Shown here: positions 1 to 8,968 of the stretch, piece by piece | Numbering within the stretch: the first letter of the stretch is position 1 | Layout: every line of letters starts with the position of its first letter | NCBI GenBank assembly: GCA_040255215.1 | Contig: JBDZUM010000001.1 | Location: 62,001-126,000 of the forward strand | Reading direction: 5' to 3' | Length of the DNA: 64,000 nt | Source: JAQSWP01 sp040255215 | GTDB taxonomy: Bacteria > Pseudomonadota > Alphaproteobacteria > Reyranellales > JAQSWP01 | The notes under the pieces: generated by a model | What the model saw: the letters and a program-made list of their open reading frames with translations, nothing else | What the model was told of the DNA's origin: nothing | Databases searched by the model: none | Translations under genes and position numbers: made by a program

Positions 1-394
1 CGTCGAACAGCAGCCGGTCGCTGGCCTCGACGTAGTCGGCGGCGCGCTCGACGTCGGCGGCGCCGGCGATGCGCACCGCCTTCATCGTGCGCACGCCGAA
101 GCGCTCGCGGATCTCGGCGACGCGCTGCGGGGATTCATTGCCGTGCAGCTGCAGGAAATCGAGCGGCGCCCGCTCCAAGGTCGCGGCCAAAGTGGCGTCG
201 TCGGCATCGACGAACAGCCCGACCTTGGCGACATGCGAGGGAATTTTTGCGGACAGGCTGGCGGCCTGAGCCGGCGTCACGAAGCGCGGGCTGGGCGGAT
301 AGAACACCAGCCCGACATAGGCCGCGCCGCCCTCGAGCGCCGCCGCCATGGCCTCGGGCGCGTTGATGCCGCAGATCTTGGCCAGCACCGCCAT
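1..394 (-). CDS. trpF: phosphoribosylanthranilate isomerase, C-terminus cut by window edge
   Basis: TrpF converts N-(5'-phosphoribosyl)anthranilate to CdRP, the third step of tryptophan synthesis, in the cytoplasm. The 131 visible residues hold the family landmarks: KICGI near the N-terminus with the catalytic Cys, GLVFYPPSPRFV around residues 27-38, and LQLHGNE around 80. The rest of the (beta/alpha)8 barrel lies beyond the left edge. The ATG at 394 is three bases after the pyrF stop, so the two are almost certainly co-transcribed. In many alphaproteobacteria trpB and trpA follow, which would be outside this window. Identity is firm; full length cannot be judged. Confidence 0.95.
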   Translation of the reverse strand, partial: MAVLAKICGINAPEAMAAALEGGAAYVGLVFYPPSPRFVTPAQAASLSAKIPSHVAKVGLFVDADDATLAATLERAPLDFLQLHGNESPQRVAEIRERFGVRTMKAVRIAGAADVERAADYVEASDRLLFD

Positions 395-397
395 GGC

Positions 398-1141
398 TCA
401 GCCGACGGCGCGCCGCTTCGCGGGATTGACGGCGGCGATTTCGGCCGCGATGGCCTCGGCGGCGGCGCGCGGCGAAGCCGCGTCCGTAATGGGACGGCCG
501 ATGACGAGAAAATCGGCGCCCTTGCCCACCGCCTCGCCCGGCGTCATGACGCGCTTCTGGTCGCCGACGGCCGAACCGGCCGGGCGAATACCTGGCACCA
601 CTAGAAGGAAATCGTCGCCGCAATCGGCGCGCAGTTCGACGATCTCGAGCGGCGAGCAGATCACCCCGTCCATGCCGTTATCGCGCGCCAGCGCGGCCAT
701 GCGTCGGACCTGCTGCAGCGGGGCATGCGCCACGCCGATGGCCTGAAGATCGCTCTCGTCGAGGCTGGTCAGCACGGTGACGCCCAGCAGCTTGGGGCGC
801 GGCACGCCCAATCTGGCCGACGCCTCCTCGGCCGCGTCGCGGGCGGCGCGCAGCATGGCCGGGCCGCCGGTGCAATGGATGGTCAGCAGGGTCGGCGCCA
901 ACGGCGCCACCGCGCGCACCGCACCGGCCACGGTATTGGGAATGTCGTGCAGCTTGAGATCGAGGAACAGCGGGGTTTCGCGCCCGACCAGGCGGCGCAC
1001 CAGGTCCGGCCCGTGCGCCATGAAGAACTCCAGGCCCAGCTTGATACCGCCGACGGCGCCCCGCACCCCGTCGATCAGCCGGGCGGAGCGGCCGATATCG
1101 ACCGTATCGATGGCGCAATAGACCTTGTCCGCTCCGTCCAT
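398..1141 (-). CDS. pyrF: orotidine 5'-phosphate decarboxylase
   Basis: PyrF decarboxylates OMP to UMP, the last step of de novo pyrimidine synthesis. The protein is 247 residues, normal for the bacterial class I family. The catalytic stretch FLDLKLHDIPNTV (about residues 60-72) has the Asp-Lys-x-x-Asp core, and the phosphate loop near the C-terminus reads VPGIRPAGSAVGDQKRV followed by FLVIGRPI. The ATG at 1141 is chosen because GGAGGG lies a few bases upstream; a longer reading frame continues through but has no family match before this Met. It leads directly into trpF, coupling pyrimidine and tryptophan genes, both of which use PRPP-derived substrates. Confidence 0.96.
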   Translation of the reverse strand: MDGADKVYCAIDTVDIGRSARLIDGVRGAVGGIKLGLEFFMAHGPDLVRRLVGRETPLFLDLKLHDIPNTVAGAVRAVAPLAPTLLTIHCTGGPAMLRAARDAAEEASARLGVPRPKLLGVTVLTSLDESDLQAIGVAHAPLQQVRRMAALARDNGMDGVICSPLEIVELRADCGDDFLLVVPGIRPAGSAVGDQKRVMTPGEAVGKGADFLVIGRPITDAASPRAAAEAIAAEIAAVNPAKRRAVG

Positions 1142-1209
1142 GATCACCCTCCGCTCAAGCCCGCGCCGGGTATAAAGGCAGCGGGCCCGTGGGGCAAGAC
1201 GCACGGTCC

Positions 1210-2367
1210 TCAGGCCGGCAGCGGCGCCGCCAGCCCGGCCGCGCCGCCGACCCAGCCGGCGAAATCGTCCGGCGACACCCGCTCGGCCAGCATTGCGGCG
1301 AAACCCTCGCCTATCGCCGAGGCGAACTTGAAGCCGTGGCCCGAGCAGCAGGAGAGAGCCCAGCCGGCCGGGCCGATCCGGCTGGCGAGGAAATGCTCGC
1401 GCGGCTCGACGGTGTAGAAGCAGGTTTTCAGCCCGACGGTGCGGAAGGCATCGAAGTCGCGCAGCCGGCCGGCGCATTGCGCCAGGATGGCCTGCGCCTC
1501 TTCCGCCGCCGCTTCCCTATCCCGGTCGGGATCGCCGGTCAGGGTGAAGGAATGGTCGCCGATCTTCATGCCGGTGCCGCCACCGGGCCGGCCCGGCAGA
1601 TCGGGCGCGATCACTGGCGGCACCATGTAGAAGCCGGCGCCGTCGCCGATATCGAGCAGCATGGGATGGCGCGCCCAGGTCTCGGCCGTCGCCGCCGGCG
1701 GCTCGATATAGACCACCACCTGGCGCGACGGCATCAGTCGGCTGGCCATGGCCGGCGCCAGCCGGCCGATCCATGGGCCGGCACAGACCAGCACCAGATC
1801 ACCACTGACAATCTCGCCGTTTGCCAGGCGCAGGCGCGCCGCTTCGGCGTCGACCTCTGCGACCGGCGTCGCTTCACGTATCTGCACGCCCTGACCCTTC
1901 AGCCAGGCCGCCAGCGTCACGGTGATGCGGTCGGCCAGCAGCACGCCGCCGGAGCGGAGAAAGAAAGCCTGTTCGACCCCGTCCGGCGCGATCATGGGAA
2001 AGCGCCGCGCCAGGCTCGCGCGATCGAGCGGTTCGACCTCGTGTCCGTCCGCTTGCAGCAGCGCCTGCGAGGTGGCGCACCAGTTGGTGCCGGCCTGGCC
2101 CAGCGCCAGCGTGCCAGTCTCGATCTGCAGCCGTACGCCCAGGTCGCGCCACAGCCGTTCCCAGGCGGCGTAGGCGGCGCCGACCATGCGCATGTAACCC
2201 GGCGTCTCGCCATAGGCGTAGCGGATCAGCCGGTGGGTATCGCCGGAGGAACCCAGCGCATTGCCGACCGTTGCCTGCTCGTAGACGGCGACTTCGTGCC
2301 CGGCGCGTTTCAGCGCCCAGGCCGCGCACAACCCGTAAATGCCCGCTCCGACGATCAGTATTCGCAT
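1210..2367 (-). CDS. FAD-dependent oxidoreductase, monomeric sarcosine oxidase-like
   Basis: This is a 385-residue flavoprotein of the DAO/MSOX superfamily. It starts with a Rossmann dinucleotide motif, VGAGIYG, at residues 5-11. Residues about 40-54 (SSGDTHRLIRYAYGE) match the segment that contacts flavin in monomeric sarcosine and N-methyltryptophan oxidases. Near the C-terminus KTCFYT puts a Cys at about residue 316, where MSOX carries its covalent 8-alpha-S-cysteinyl FAD, followed by SGHGFKFASAIGE. It probably oxidises a secondary amine to an imine or aldehyde with H2O2 release; the substrate cannot be read from sequence. It stands 68 bases upstream of pyrF on the same strand and diverges from the secreted protein gene at 2478. 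Confidence 0.85.
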   Translation of the reverse strand: MRILIVGAGIYGLCAAWALKRAGHEVAVYEQATVGNALGSSGDTHRLIRYAYGETPGYMRMVGAAYAAWERLWRDLGVRLQIETGTLALGQAGTNWCATSQALLQADGHEVEPLDRASLARRFPMIAPDGVEQAFFLRSGGVLLADRITVTLAAWLKGQGVQIREATPVAEVDAEAARLRLANGEIVSGDLVLVCAGPWIGRLAPAMASRLMPSRQVVVYIEPPAATAETWARHPMLLDIGDGAGFYMVPPVIAPDLPGRPGGGTGMKIGDHSFTLTGDPDRDREAAAEEAQAILAQCAGRLRDFDAFRTVGLKTCFYTVEPREHFLASRIGPAGWALSCCSGHGFKFASAIGEGFAAMLAERVSPDDFAGWVGGAAGLAAPLPA

Positions 2368-2477
2368 GCGCCGATGCTACAGGAGCCGCCGCCCGCCGGG
2401 CGAGCGGCAATGCGGCAGGCGACAAGGCGCTTGCCGCGCGGCAGAATGGCGGCACCAGATTGTGGGGAGTTCGCTCA

Positions 2478-3086
2478 ATGGCACGTAGCTTGGCGATATT
2501 CGCTCTGGCCGCCGGCGCGCTGGCGCTGGTCGCCTCGGTTCCGGCCTCGGCGCAGAGCGTCGGGCGGCTGCAGACCAAATCCTATCAGAAGATCGGCAAG
2601 CAGAAGGTACAGGTCGACCTAACCCAGGTCGATGCCGGCGAGCTCTATCGCGAGCTGCGCGACCATCTGAAGTCGGTGCTGGAATCGAGCGGCAATCCGG
2701 TTGGCAGCTCCGGCGCGTTGGGCGTGAAGATCGAAGTCAACTACTCGCGGCCGATCGAACCGCCGCCGATCGCGCCCGATCGCGGGCTGCCCTCGGAACG
2801 CCAGACGCCTGGCCTGGGGCAGAGCAGCCCGATCCCGCAGGATCGCACCATCGGCCCGGAGCGGCGCACGCCGTTGCCGCGCGGCGCAACGGCCGAAAGC
2901 GAACGGCTCAATCCGTTGCGCATCAACCTGACCGTCTATCGGGAAAAGGGCGGCGCCGTCATGTGGACCGCCGAATCGAGCTGTCCGGTCAGCTTCACCG
3001 CCGCCAAGGATGTCGGCCGGCGCATGATCGACCAGATGATCGAACGTCTCGACCGGTCGGTGTCGCTGGCCGCCGAGTGCGGCTAG
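2478..3086 (+). CDS. secreted hypothetical protein
   Basis: A 202-residue protein of unknown function. The ATG at 2478 follows a GGGGAG ribosome-binding site and opens a classic Sec signal peptide: MARS, a hydrophobic run of about 15 residues, then cleavage probably after ASA. The mature part has a charged N-terminal region, a Pro/Arg-rich low-complexity middle (about residues 95-145) and a short beta-like C-terminal region with two Cys that could form a disulphide in the periplasm. A longer frame starts at 2271 but its extra part has no signal and no ribosome-binding site. I do not recognise a named family. It stands alone on the plus strand between two minus-strand genes. Confidence 0.75.
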   Translation: MARSLAIFALAAGALALVASVPASAQSVGRLQTKSYQKIGKQKVQVDLTQVDAGELYRELRDHLKSVLESSGNPVGSSGALGVKIEVNYSRPIEPPPIAPDRGLPSERQTPGLGQSSPIPQDRTIGPERRTPLPRGATAESERLNPLRINLTVYREKGGAVMWTAESSCPVSFTAAKDVGRRMIDQMIERLDRSVSLAAECG

Positions 3087-3113
3087 CTCGACAGATCCTC
3101 GGATCCGGATGCC

Positions 3114-4061
3114 TCAGGGCGCGGCGGCGACCAGTTCGGCCGCGGCCAGATCCTCGAGTGCGGTGCCGACCGACTTGAACAGGGTGATTTCGCCGGCGCT
3201 TTCCCGGCCGCGCTTTTCCTGACGGCACAGTTCGAACAGATCGGCGACGATGCCGTCTTCGGCCAGCGCGCCGCTGGCCAGCGGCTGCACGATGTCGCCC
3301 GCTTCCTTGCCGGCGCCTTGGCGGGTGTCGACGAAGACGCGCGAGCGGCGCACGGCCTCGTCGTCGGCTTCGCGCATGGTGGGCGTGAAGCCGCCGACAA
3401 GATCGAGATGCTGGCCGCGCCGCAGCCACTCGCCATGCACCAGCGGGTCCTGCGCCAGGGTGGCGCAGGAGACGATGTCGGCGGCGGCGATGGTGTGTTC
3501 GATGTCCTCGGCGACATGGGCAGCGATCTTCAGATGCTTCATGTCGCCGCTATCGAGGCGCTCGACCAGCGCCTGCGCCCTGGCGGGCGTGCGCCCCCAG
3601 ACGGCGACTTCGCGGATCGGGCGCACCGCGGCATGGGCGCGAATCAGGTGCGGCGCCAGCGCGCCGGTGCCGACCATCAGCAGGCGGAAACTGTCGGGAC
3701 GCGAGAGCAGGCGCGAAGCGAGCGCCGAAGCGGCCGCCGTGCGGCGTCTCGTCAAGGCCGTGCCATCCATCAGCGCGACGGGCTGGCCGGTCTCCGCCGA
3801 CAGCAGCAGATACTGGCCGATGACGGCAGGCAGACCCTGCGTCCCATTGTCTGGAAAAACGGTGACGATCTTGATGCCGAGATGGCGTTTGCCGCGCCAC
3901 GCCGGCATCAGCAGCAAGGTGCCGGCAGCGCCACCTGTCTCGATCGTATGGTGATGCCGCAGCGGAACGTCGCAGCCGTCGCGGAACAACGCGGCAATGG
4001 CGTCGATCAGCGGCAGGTCGTCCAGCCGCGCTTCGACGGCCGCCGCATCGAACTGGCGCAT
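3114..4061 (-). CDS. ornithine cyclodeaminase / mu-crystallin family protein
   Basis: A 315-residue member of the OCD/mu-crystallin family, whose members include ornithine cyclodeaminase, alanine dehydrogenase-like enzymes and imine reductases that use NAD(P)H. Visible landmarks are GTALTRRRTAAASALA around residues 100-115 (substrate/nucleotide contact region) and the Rossmann segment VGTGALAPHLIRAH near 131-144, plus the late DLVGGFTP segment around 220. Length is normal. It ends near the convergent secreted-protein gene and begins seven bases after lapA stops, so it could be read through from lapA. The reaction in this organism cannot be told from sequence. Confidence 0.85.
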   Translation of the reverse strand: MRQFDAAAVEARLDDLPLIDAIAALFRDGCDVPLRHHHTIETGGAAGTLLLMPAWRGKRHLGIKIVTVFPDNGTQGLPAVIGQYLLLSAETGQPVALMDGTALTRRRTAAASALASRLLSRPDSFRLLMVGTGALAPHLIRAHAAVRPIREVAVWGRTPARAQALVERLDSGDMKHLKIAAHVAEDIEHTIAAADIVSCATLAQDPLVHGEWLRRGQHLDLVGGFTPTMREADDEAVRRSRVFVDTRQGAGKEAGDIVQPLASGALAEDGIVADLFELCRQEKRGRESAGEITLFKSVGTALEDLAAAELVAAAP

Positions 4062-4068
4062 TGGCGGT

Positions 4069-4404
4069 TCAGCGCGGTGGCGCGGCGGCGTCCGGCGCCG
4101 GCAATGCCGGGGCGGGCGGAGCAGCTTTCAACTCAGCGACCTGGCGACGCAACTGGGCGCTGGTCCGCGTCTGAGTTCGCGCGGTGGCACGATACCGGTG
4201 GCCGCCCAGCCAGACGATCAGCCCGCCAACCAGGATGCCCAGCAGCAATACGGCCAGCAGCACCAGAAACAGCGGCAGCGATGCCTCCCAGGGCAGCGGC
4301 CACAGCGAAATCGTCACGGTTTCCCGGTTGGCGATGGCGAACACCGCGCCCAACAGGGCGAGCGGCATCCATATCAGTCTTGCCAGCCACTTGCGCACGG
4401 CCAC
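4069..4404 (-). CDS. LapA family inner-membrane protein (DUF1049)
   Basis: A 111-residue membrane protein with two predicted transmembrane helices, about residues 10-26 and 43-68, joined by a short loop with the NRETVTISLWP signature of the LapA/DUF1049 domain. The tail after the second helix is Arg/Thr-rich, then Ala/Pro-rich, and probably cytoplasmic. In E. coli LapA works with LapB in controlling LPS synthesis; here only the domain is seen, with no LapB neighbour. The gene sits downstream of ihfB, a position often seen in alphaproteobacteria, separated by a strong hairpin. Confidence 0.85.
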   Translation of the reverse strand: MAVRKWLARLIWMPLALLGAVFAIANRETVTISLWPLPWEASLPLFLVLLAVLLLGILVGGLIVWLGGHRYRATARTQTRTSAQLRRQVAELKAAPPAPALPAPDAAAPPR

Positions 4405-4499
4405 TCGTTACCTCCGCTATCGCGATCAGGCTATGGGTTCTGCCGGCAAGATAGCGGCAAGCGGCAGCGGCGGACAGTCTTGCGAGCGCGGCAAAAGCG

Positions 4500-4521
4500 G
4501 GCCGGCCGGGAGCCGGCCGGC
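4500..4521 (-). terminator. probable terminator after ihfB
   Basis: A perfect 9-bp inverted repeat, GCCGGCCGG with a GAG loop and its complement, lies seven bases past the ihfB stop. On the minus strand it is followed by CCGCTTTTGC, a weak U-tract. It would at least partly separate ihfB from lapA. Confidence 0.45.
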
Positions 4522-4527
4522 GACGGA

Positions 4528-4866
4528 CTATTCTTCGTCCTCGCCGAGATATTCCGGACCGTCCGAGGCCTCGGGCTTGCCTTCGCCGCGATGGTTCAGG
4601 CGATCGCGCAGATCCTTGCCGGTCTTGAAATAGGGCACGTACTTGGCGGCGACCGAGACGGTCGTGCCCGTACGCGGATTGCGCCCGACGCGGGCGTCCC
4701 GCTTCTTGACCGAAAACGCTCCGAAACCACGCAGTTCAACCCGATCGCCCCGCGACAGGGCGGTGGCGATCTCGTCGAAGATCGTCTGCACGATGCGCTC
4801 GACGTCGCGCTGATAGAGATGAGGATTCATCTCCGCCAGCTTCAGAATGAGTTCGGACTTGGTCAT
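4528..4866 (-). CDS. ihfB: integration host factor subunit beta
   Basis: IHF-beta pairs with IHF-alpha to bind and sharply bend DNA at specific sites, acting in transcription, recombination and phage biology. The 112-residue protein starts MTKSELILKLAE, has the DNABII core GDRVELRGFGAFSVKKR and the beta-arm RNPRTGTTVSVAAKYVPYFK with the conserved intercalating Pro region. The C-terminal tail after about residue 93 is acidic (GPEYLGEDEE), as in alphaproteobacterial IhfB. The ATG at 4866 is chosen over an upstream in-frame Met because the family begins at MTKSE. Its position after rpsA on the same strand is the classical arrangement. Confidence 0.96.
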   Translation of the reverse strand: MTKSELILKLAEMNPHLYQRDVERIVQTIFDEIATALSRGDRVELRGFGAFSVKKRDARVGRNPRTGTTVSVAAKYVPYFKTGKDLRDRLNHRGEGKPEASDGPEYLGEDEE

Positions 4867-5051
4867 GACGCCAGACCCGCTGTTGATTTCCCCCGGCACG
4901 CGCGGCCGACGGCCCAATTGACAAAGCGTGCCAAAGGCTTAGCCGCTAGTCAAGGATAAGTGCCTTGAATCTTTGGGTTTTTCAGCGATCAGCCGGTTTC
5001 ACACTATATATAGGGAAACTTTGCCGAGCCGGACTCAAGCTGGGGTAGGCA

Positions 5052-5081
5052 AAGAAAAACGGCCCCGGAAACCGGGGCCGT
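5052..5081 (-). terminator. Rho-independent terminator of rpsA
   Basis: A 10-bp GC-rich stem (ACGGCCCCGG, a 3-base loop, CCGGGGCCGT, 5059-5081) is followed on the minus strand by TTTTTCTTT. It stands 29 bases past the rpsA stop. The U-tract orientation fits rpsA transcription. Confidence 0.88.
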
Positions 5082-5109
5082 TTGCCTTTTGTTGCGATTG
5101 GCCGGCGGA

Positions 5110-6825
5110 CTACTTCTTGTCCTGCTGCGCCCGGTTCATGGCCGCGCCGAGGATATCGCCCAGCGAGGCGCCCGAATCGGACGAGCCGAACTCGGCCATC
5201 GCCTGCTTCTCCTCGTCGATCTCGCGCGCCTTGACCGACAGCACGACGCGGCGCGTGGCCTTGTCGATGTTGGTGATCTTGGCGTCGAGCTTGTCGCCCA
5301 CCGCATAGCGCTCGGGACGCTGCTCGGAACGGTCGCGCGAGAGCTCCGACTTGCGGATGAAGCCCGGCAGGCCGTCGGCCAGCGTGACGTCGATGCCGTT
5401 CTCGTGGCTTGCAGCGACCGTGCAGGTCACCACGTCGCCCTTCTTGATGGTGTCGTTGACGCGCTCGAAAGGATCGTTGCTGAGCTGCTTGATGCCCAGC
5501 GAGATGCGCTCCTTCTCGATGTCGACGTCGAGCACCTTGACCTTGACGTTGTCGCCCTTGCGGAACTTCTGGATCGCGGCCTCGCCCGGCTCGTCCCAGG
5601 ACAGGTCGGACAGATGCACCATGCCGTCGATGTCGCCCGGCAGACCGACGAACAGACCGAACTCGGTGATGTTCTTGATCTCGCCTTCCATCTCCGAGCC
5701 GGGGCCGAACTTGGCGGCGAAGCCGTCCCACGGATTCTCCAGGCACTGCTTGAGGCCCAGCGAAATGCGGCGCTTGGTCATGTCGACGTCCAGCACCATC
5801 ACTTCGACTTCCTGCGAGGTCGAGACGATCTTGCCCGGATGGACGTTCTTCTTGGTCCAGCTCATTTCGGAGACGTGGACCAGGCCCTCGACACCAGGCT
5901 CCAGCTCCACGAAGGCGCCGTAGTCGGTGATGTTGGTGACGCGGCCCTTGAGCTTCATGCCGACCGGGTACTTGGCTTCCGCCCCCTCCCACGGATCCGA
6001 CAGCAGCTGCTTGATGCCGAGCGAGATGCGCTGCGTCTCCGGATTGAAGCGGATGACCTGCACCTTGACGTGCTGGCCGATGCTGAGCGCCTCGGAAGGA
6101 TGGTTGATGCGCTTCCAGGCGATGTCGGTGACGTGCAGCAGACCGTCGACGCCGCCGAGATCGACGAAGGCGCCGTAGTCGGTGATGTTCTTGACCACGC
6201 CTTCCAGCACCTGGCCTTCCTGCAGGTTGGCCACCAGCTCGGAACGGGCCTCGGCGCGGCTCTCCTCGAGCACGGCGCGACGCGACACGACGATGTTGCC
6301 GCGGCGGCGGTCCATCTTGAGGATCTGGAACGGCTGCGGGCTGCCCATCAGCGGGCCGACGTCCCGCACCGGGCGGACGTCGACCTGGCTGCCCGGCAGG
6401 AACGCCACGGCGCCGGACAGGTCGACCGTGAAGCCGCCCTTGACGCGACCGAAGATAACGCCGGTGACGCGCTCGTTGTTGTTGAACGCCTTCTCGAGCT
6501 GCGTCCAGGCCTCCTCGCGGCGGGCCTTCTCGCGCGACAGCATGGCTTCGCCGTTGCGGTCTTCCATGCGCTCGACGAAGACCTCGACGGTGTCGCCGAT
6601 ATTGATGTTGGCGGCCTGGCCGCCATTCGAGAACTCGCGCAGCGGGATGCGTCCTTCGGACTTCAACCCGACATCGACGATCGCGAAATCGTTGGCCAGG
6701 CCGACCACCCGGCCCTGGACCACCGCGCCTTCGAAGCCCTGGGACTGGCCCAGGCTCTCATCGAGCATCGCGGCAAAATCTTCACGAGGCGGAGCGGACT
6801 CCACCCGTACAGCAGAACGAGCCAT
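5110..6825 (-). CDS. rpsA: 30S ribosomal protein S1
   Basis: S1 binds mRNA on the 30S subunit and helps initiation. The 571-residue length is normal for alphaproteobacteria. Six S1/OB-fold repeats can be followed, roughly at residues 35-100, 118-184, 205-273, 290-360, 377-447 and 464-531; repeats of the type VTNITDYGAFVELEPGVEGL and VKNITDYGAFVDLGGVDGLL mark the central ones. The ATG at 6825 is preceded by AAAGGAG at ideal distance; reading frame further upstream runs into cmk in another frame and is not coding. A 161-base leader separates it from cmk, so it may have its own control, as S1 does in E. coli. Confidence 0.97.
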   Translation of the reverse strand: MARSAVRVESAPPREDFAAMLDESLGQSQGFEGAVVQGRVVGLANDFAIVDVGLKSEGRIPLREFSNGGQAANINIGDTVEVFVERMEDRNGEAMLSREKARREEAWTQLEKAFNNNERVTGVIFGRVKGGFTVDLSGAVAFLPGSQVDVRPVRDVGPLMGSPQPFQILKMDRRRGNIVVSRRAVLEESRAEARSELVANLQEGQVLEGVVKNITDYGAFVDLGGVDGLLHVTDIAWKRINHPSEALSIGQHVKVQVIRFNPETQRISLGIKQLLSDPWEGAEAKYPVGMKLKGRVTNITDYGAFVELEPGVEGLVHVSEMSWTKKNVHPGKIVSTSQEVEVMVLDVDMTKRRISLGLKQCLENPWDGFAAKFGPGSEMEGEIKNITEFGLFVGLPGDIDGMVHLSDLSWDEPGEAAIQKFRKGDNVKVKVLDVDIEKERISLGIKQLSNDPFERVNDTIKKGDVVTCTVAASHENGIDVTLADGLPGFIRKSELSRDRSEQRPERYAVGDKLDAKITNIDKATRRVVLSVKAREIDEEKQAMAEFGSSDSGASLGDILGAAMNRAQQDKK

Positions 6826-6986
6826 TTTTTCTCCTTTGCGTCGATCCAACGGGCACCACGCCCGTCCGGCCAACCGGTTGTTCCGGCGGATCCTGCGCCG
6901 TGTTCCCCGACAGCGAGCCGATGGGATTTGCCCGCTGCAGCCACCCCTTACGAAGGTAATCGACCTGCCGAACGGAACCGGTGGCT

Positions 6987-7634
6987 TCAGGAGTTCCGTG
7001 CGGCGCGCACCGCGTCGACATGCGCAACGACGCGGTCGAACACCTGATCGGCGGCAAGCGCCGTGGTGTCGAGCACGAAAGCGTCGGCGGCGGGCACCAG
7101 AGGCGCTGCTGACCGGGCGCTGTCGCGCGCGTCGCGTTCGCGCATGTCGGCGAGAACGCGCGCTTTTATAGTGTCGCTGCCGGCGGCGCGCAACTCCTGG
7201 AAACGCCGTTCCGCACGGGCCTCCTCGCTGGCCGTCAGGAAGATTTTCACATCCGCATCCGGGCAAATCACGGTGCCGATGTCCCGGCCATCGAGAATGG
7301 CGCCGGCCTTGCCATCGGGCGGCTGTTTGGCGAAATTCCTTTGAAAATCAACAAGATGAAGCCGGACTTCGGGAATGGCCGCGACCTTCGAGGCCATCGC
7401 CCCCACCCCCTCGTCCCGCAGTCCCGGCCGCGCCAGATCGGCTGGCTGGAGGGATTCTGCCGCCGCAATGGCCCGGTCGCGCTCCGGCCGGCCGCTGCCA
7501 TCGGCCAGGGTCCGGGCGGCCACGGCGCGGTAAATCAGCCCGGTATCGAGCAGCGCCAGCCCGAAATGAGCCGCCAGCCGGCGCGCCAAGGTGCCCTTGC
7601 CGGCGGCGGACGGGCCATCGAGCGCGATGATCAT
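6987..7634 (-). CDS. cmk: (d)CMP kinase
   Basis: Cytidylate kinase phosphorylates CMP and dCMP with ATP. The 215-residue protein has the P-loop GPSAAGKGT at residues 6-14, the NMP-binding DTGLIYRAVA at about 31-40, ILDGRDIGTVICPDADVK around residues 113-130, and a LID region EEARAERRFQEL. Start is the ATG at 7634, five bases after the aroA stop, so aroA-cmk-rpsA form a likely operon, the same order as in many proteobacteria (aroA, cmk, rpsA, ihfB). Confidence 0.96.
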   Translation of the reverse strand: MIIALDGPSAAGKGTLARRLAAHFGLALLDTGLIYRAVAARTLADGSGRPERDRAIAAAESLQPADLARPGLRDEGVGAMASKVAAIPEVRLHLVDFQRNFAKQPPDGKAGAILDGRDIGTVICPDADVKIFLTASEEARAERRFQELRAAGSDTIKARVLADMRERDARDSARSAAPLVPAADAFVLDTTALAADQVFDRVVAHVDAVRAARNS

Positions 7635-7639
7635 GCGGT

Positions 7640-8968
7640 TCAGGTGCTGGCCGGGGCGATGCTGGCGCCCAGCCCGTTCATCAGATCGACGAAGCCCGGA
7701 AAGCTGGTATCGACCATCTCGATGTCGTCGACGACGACTGGCTCGCGCGCCGCCATGCCCAGCACCAGGAAGGACATGGCGATGCGGTGATCGAGGTGGG
7801 TCGCGACTGTGCCGCCGCCGGGCACGAGCCCACCCTTGCCATGCACGGTCAGACTGTCGTCGCCGATCTCGACCTCAATGCCGTTGGCCGCCAGCCCGGC
7901 GGCGATGGCGGCCAGCCGGTCGCTCTCCTTGACCTTCAGTTCGGCGAGCCCGCGCATGATCGTGGTGCCGCGCGCGCAGGCGGCGGCGACGGCCAGCACC
8001 GGATATTCGTCGATCATGCTGGGCGCGCGCTCGGCCGGCACGTCGATGCCCGTGAGTCCACCGCCGCCGACATGCAGATCGGCGACCTTCTCGCCGCCGA
8101 CCACGCGTTCGTTGCGCCACTCGATGCGCGCGCCCATTTCCGCGAGCGTCGTATAGAGCCCGGTGCGCAACGGATTGACGCCGACGTTTTCGATCGTCAG
8201 ACCGGATGCGCCGGCGATGCAGGCGGCGACCACCGGAAAAGCGGCCGAGGACGGATCGCCCGGCACTTCGATATCGCGGCCCACGAGATCGGGCTGGCCG
8301 ACGATGGTGATCGCCGTGCCTTCCTCGGTCTCCTCGCGCCGCAGGCTGGCGCCGAAATGCGCCAGCATGATCTCGGAATGATCGCGCGTGGCCTCGCGCT
8401 CGATCACGGTGGTTTCGCCCATGGTGTTGAGCCCGGCCAGCAGCACGGCCGATTTCACCTGGGCCGACGGCACCGGCACGACGTAGCGCACCGGCATTGG
8501 CTGGCTGGTGCCGATCACCGCCATCGGCAGGCGCAGGCCGGACCGGGTCAGGAACTGCGCGCCGAACAGCGACAGCGGCTCGGTCACCCGCCGCATCGGC
8601 CGCCGCCGCAGCGAGGCGTCGCCGGTGACGAAGCTGACGAAGCCCGACGTCGCCAGCAGGCCCGACAGCAGCCGCGCCGAGGTGCCCGAATTGCCGAGAT
8701 CGATGACGTCGGCCGGCTCGCCCAGGCCGCCGACGCCGACGCCGGAAATCTTCCAGACTCCGCCGGCATCGCGCGCGACCGTGGCGCCCAGCAGCCGCAT
8801 GGCGGCGGCGGTGTGCAGCACGTCCTCGCCCTCGAGCAGGCCGCGCACCGTGGTCTCGCCGACCGCCAGCCCGCCCAGCATCAGCGCGCGATGCGAGATC
8901 GACTTGTCGCCCGGCGGGCGCAGGCGGCCTTCGAGCCCGGAAACTTTGCGCGACTGGAACGGTTTCAG
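7640..8968 (-). CDS. aroA: 3-phosphoshikimate 1-carboxyvinyltransferase (EPSP synthase), non-canonical start
   Basis: AroA joins PEP to shikimate 3-phosphate in the shikimate pathway. The family N-terminal motif GRLRPPGDKSISHRALMLG, with the catalytic Lys of GDKSISHR, is encoded upstream of the first ATG (8881). Between that ATG and the in-frame stop at 9025-9023 there is no ATG, GTG or TTG at all. I therefore place the start at the CTG at 8968, six bases after a GGGGG run, giving about 442 residues, normal for the family; an ATC at 8986 is a poorer option. Other landmarks: LGNSGTSARLL (about residue 92), VPGDPSSAAFP and the late LKVKESDRLAAIAAGLAANG. A GTGxxxRxL-like phosphate site is intact. 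See findings. Confidence 0.9.
   Translation of the reverse strand: MKPFQSRKVSGLEGRLRPPGDKSISHRALMLGGLAVGETTVRGLLEGEDVLHTAAAMRLLGATVARDAGGVWKISGVGVGGLGEPADVIDLGNSGTSARLLSGLLATSGFVSFVTGDASLRRRPMRRVTEPLSLFGAQFLTRSGLRLPMAVIGTSQPMPVRYVVPVPSAQVKSAVLLAGLNTMGETTVIEREATRDHSEIMLAHFGASLRREETEEGTAITIVGQPDLVGRDIEVPGDPSSAAFPVVAACIAGASGLTIENVGVNPLRTGLYTTLAEMGARIEWRNERVVGGEKVADLHVGGGGLTGIDVPAERAPSMIDEYPVLAVAAACARGTTIMRGLAELKVKESDRLAAIAAGLAANGIEVEIGDDSLTVHGKGGLVPGGGTVATHLDHRIAMSFLVLGMAAREPVVVDDIEMVDTSFPGFVDLMNGLGASIAPAST

Noticed and set aside
5089..7047. A 652-residue plus-strand frame opposite rpsA
   Set aside because: Shadow of rpsA; repetitive composition mirrors the S1 repeats.
8881..8881. ATG 8881 as the aroA start
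   Set aside because: It would remove GDKSISHR and the catalytic Lys, leaving an inactive enzyme.
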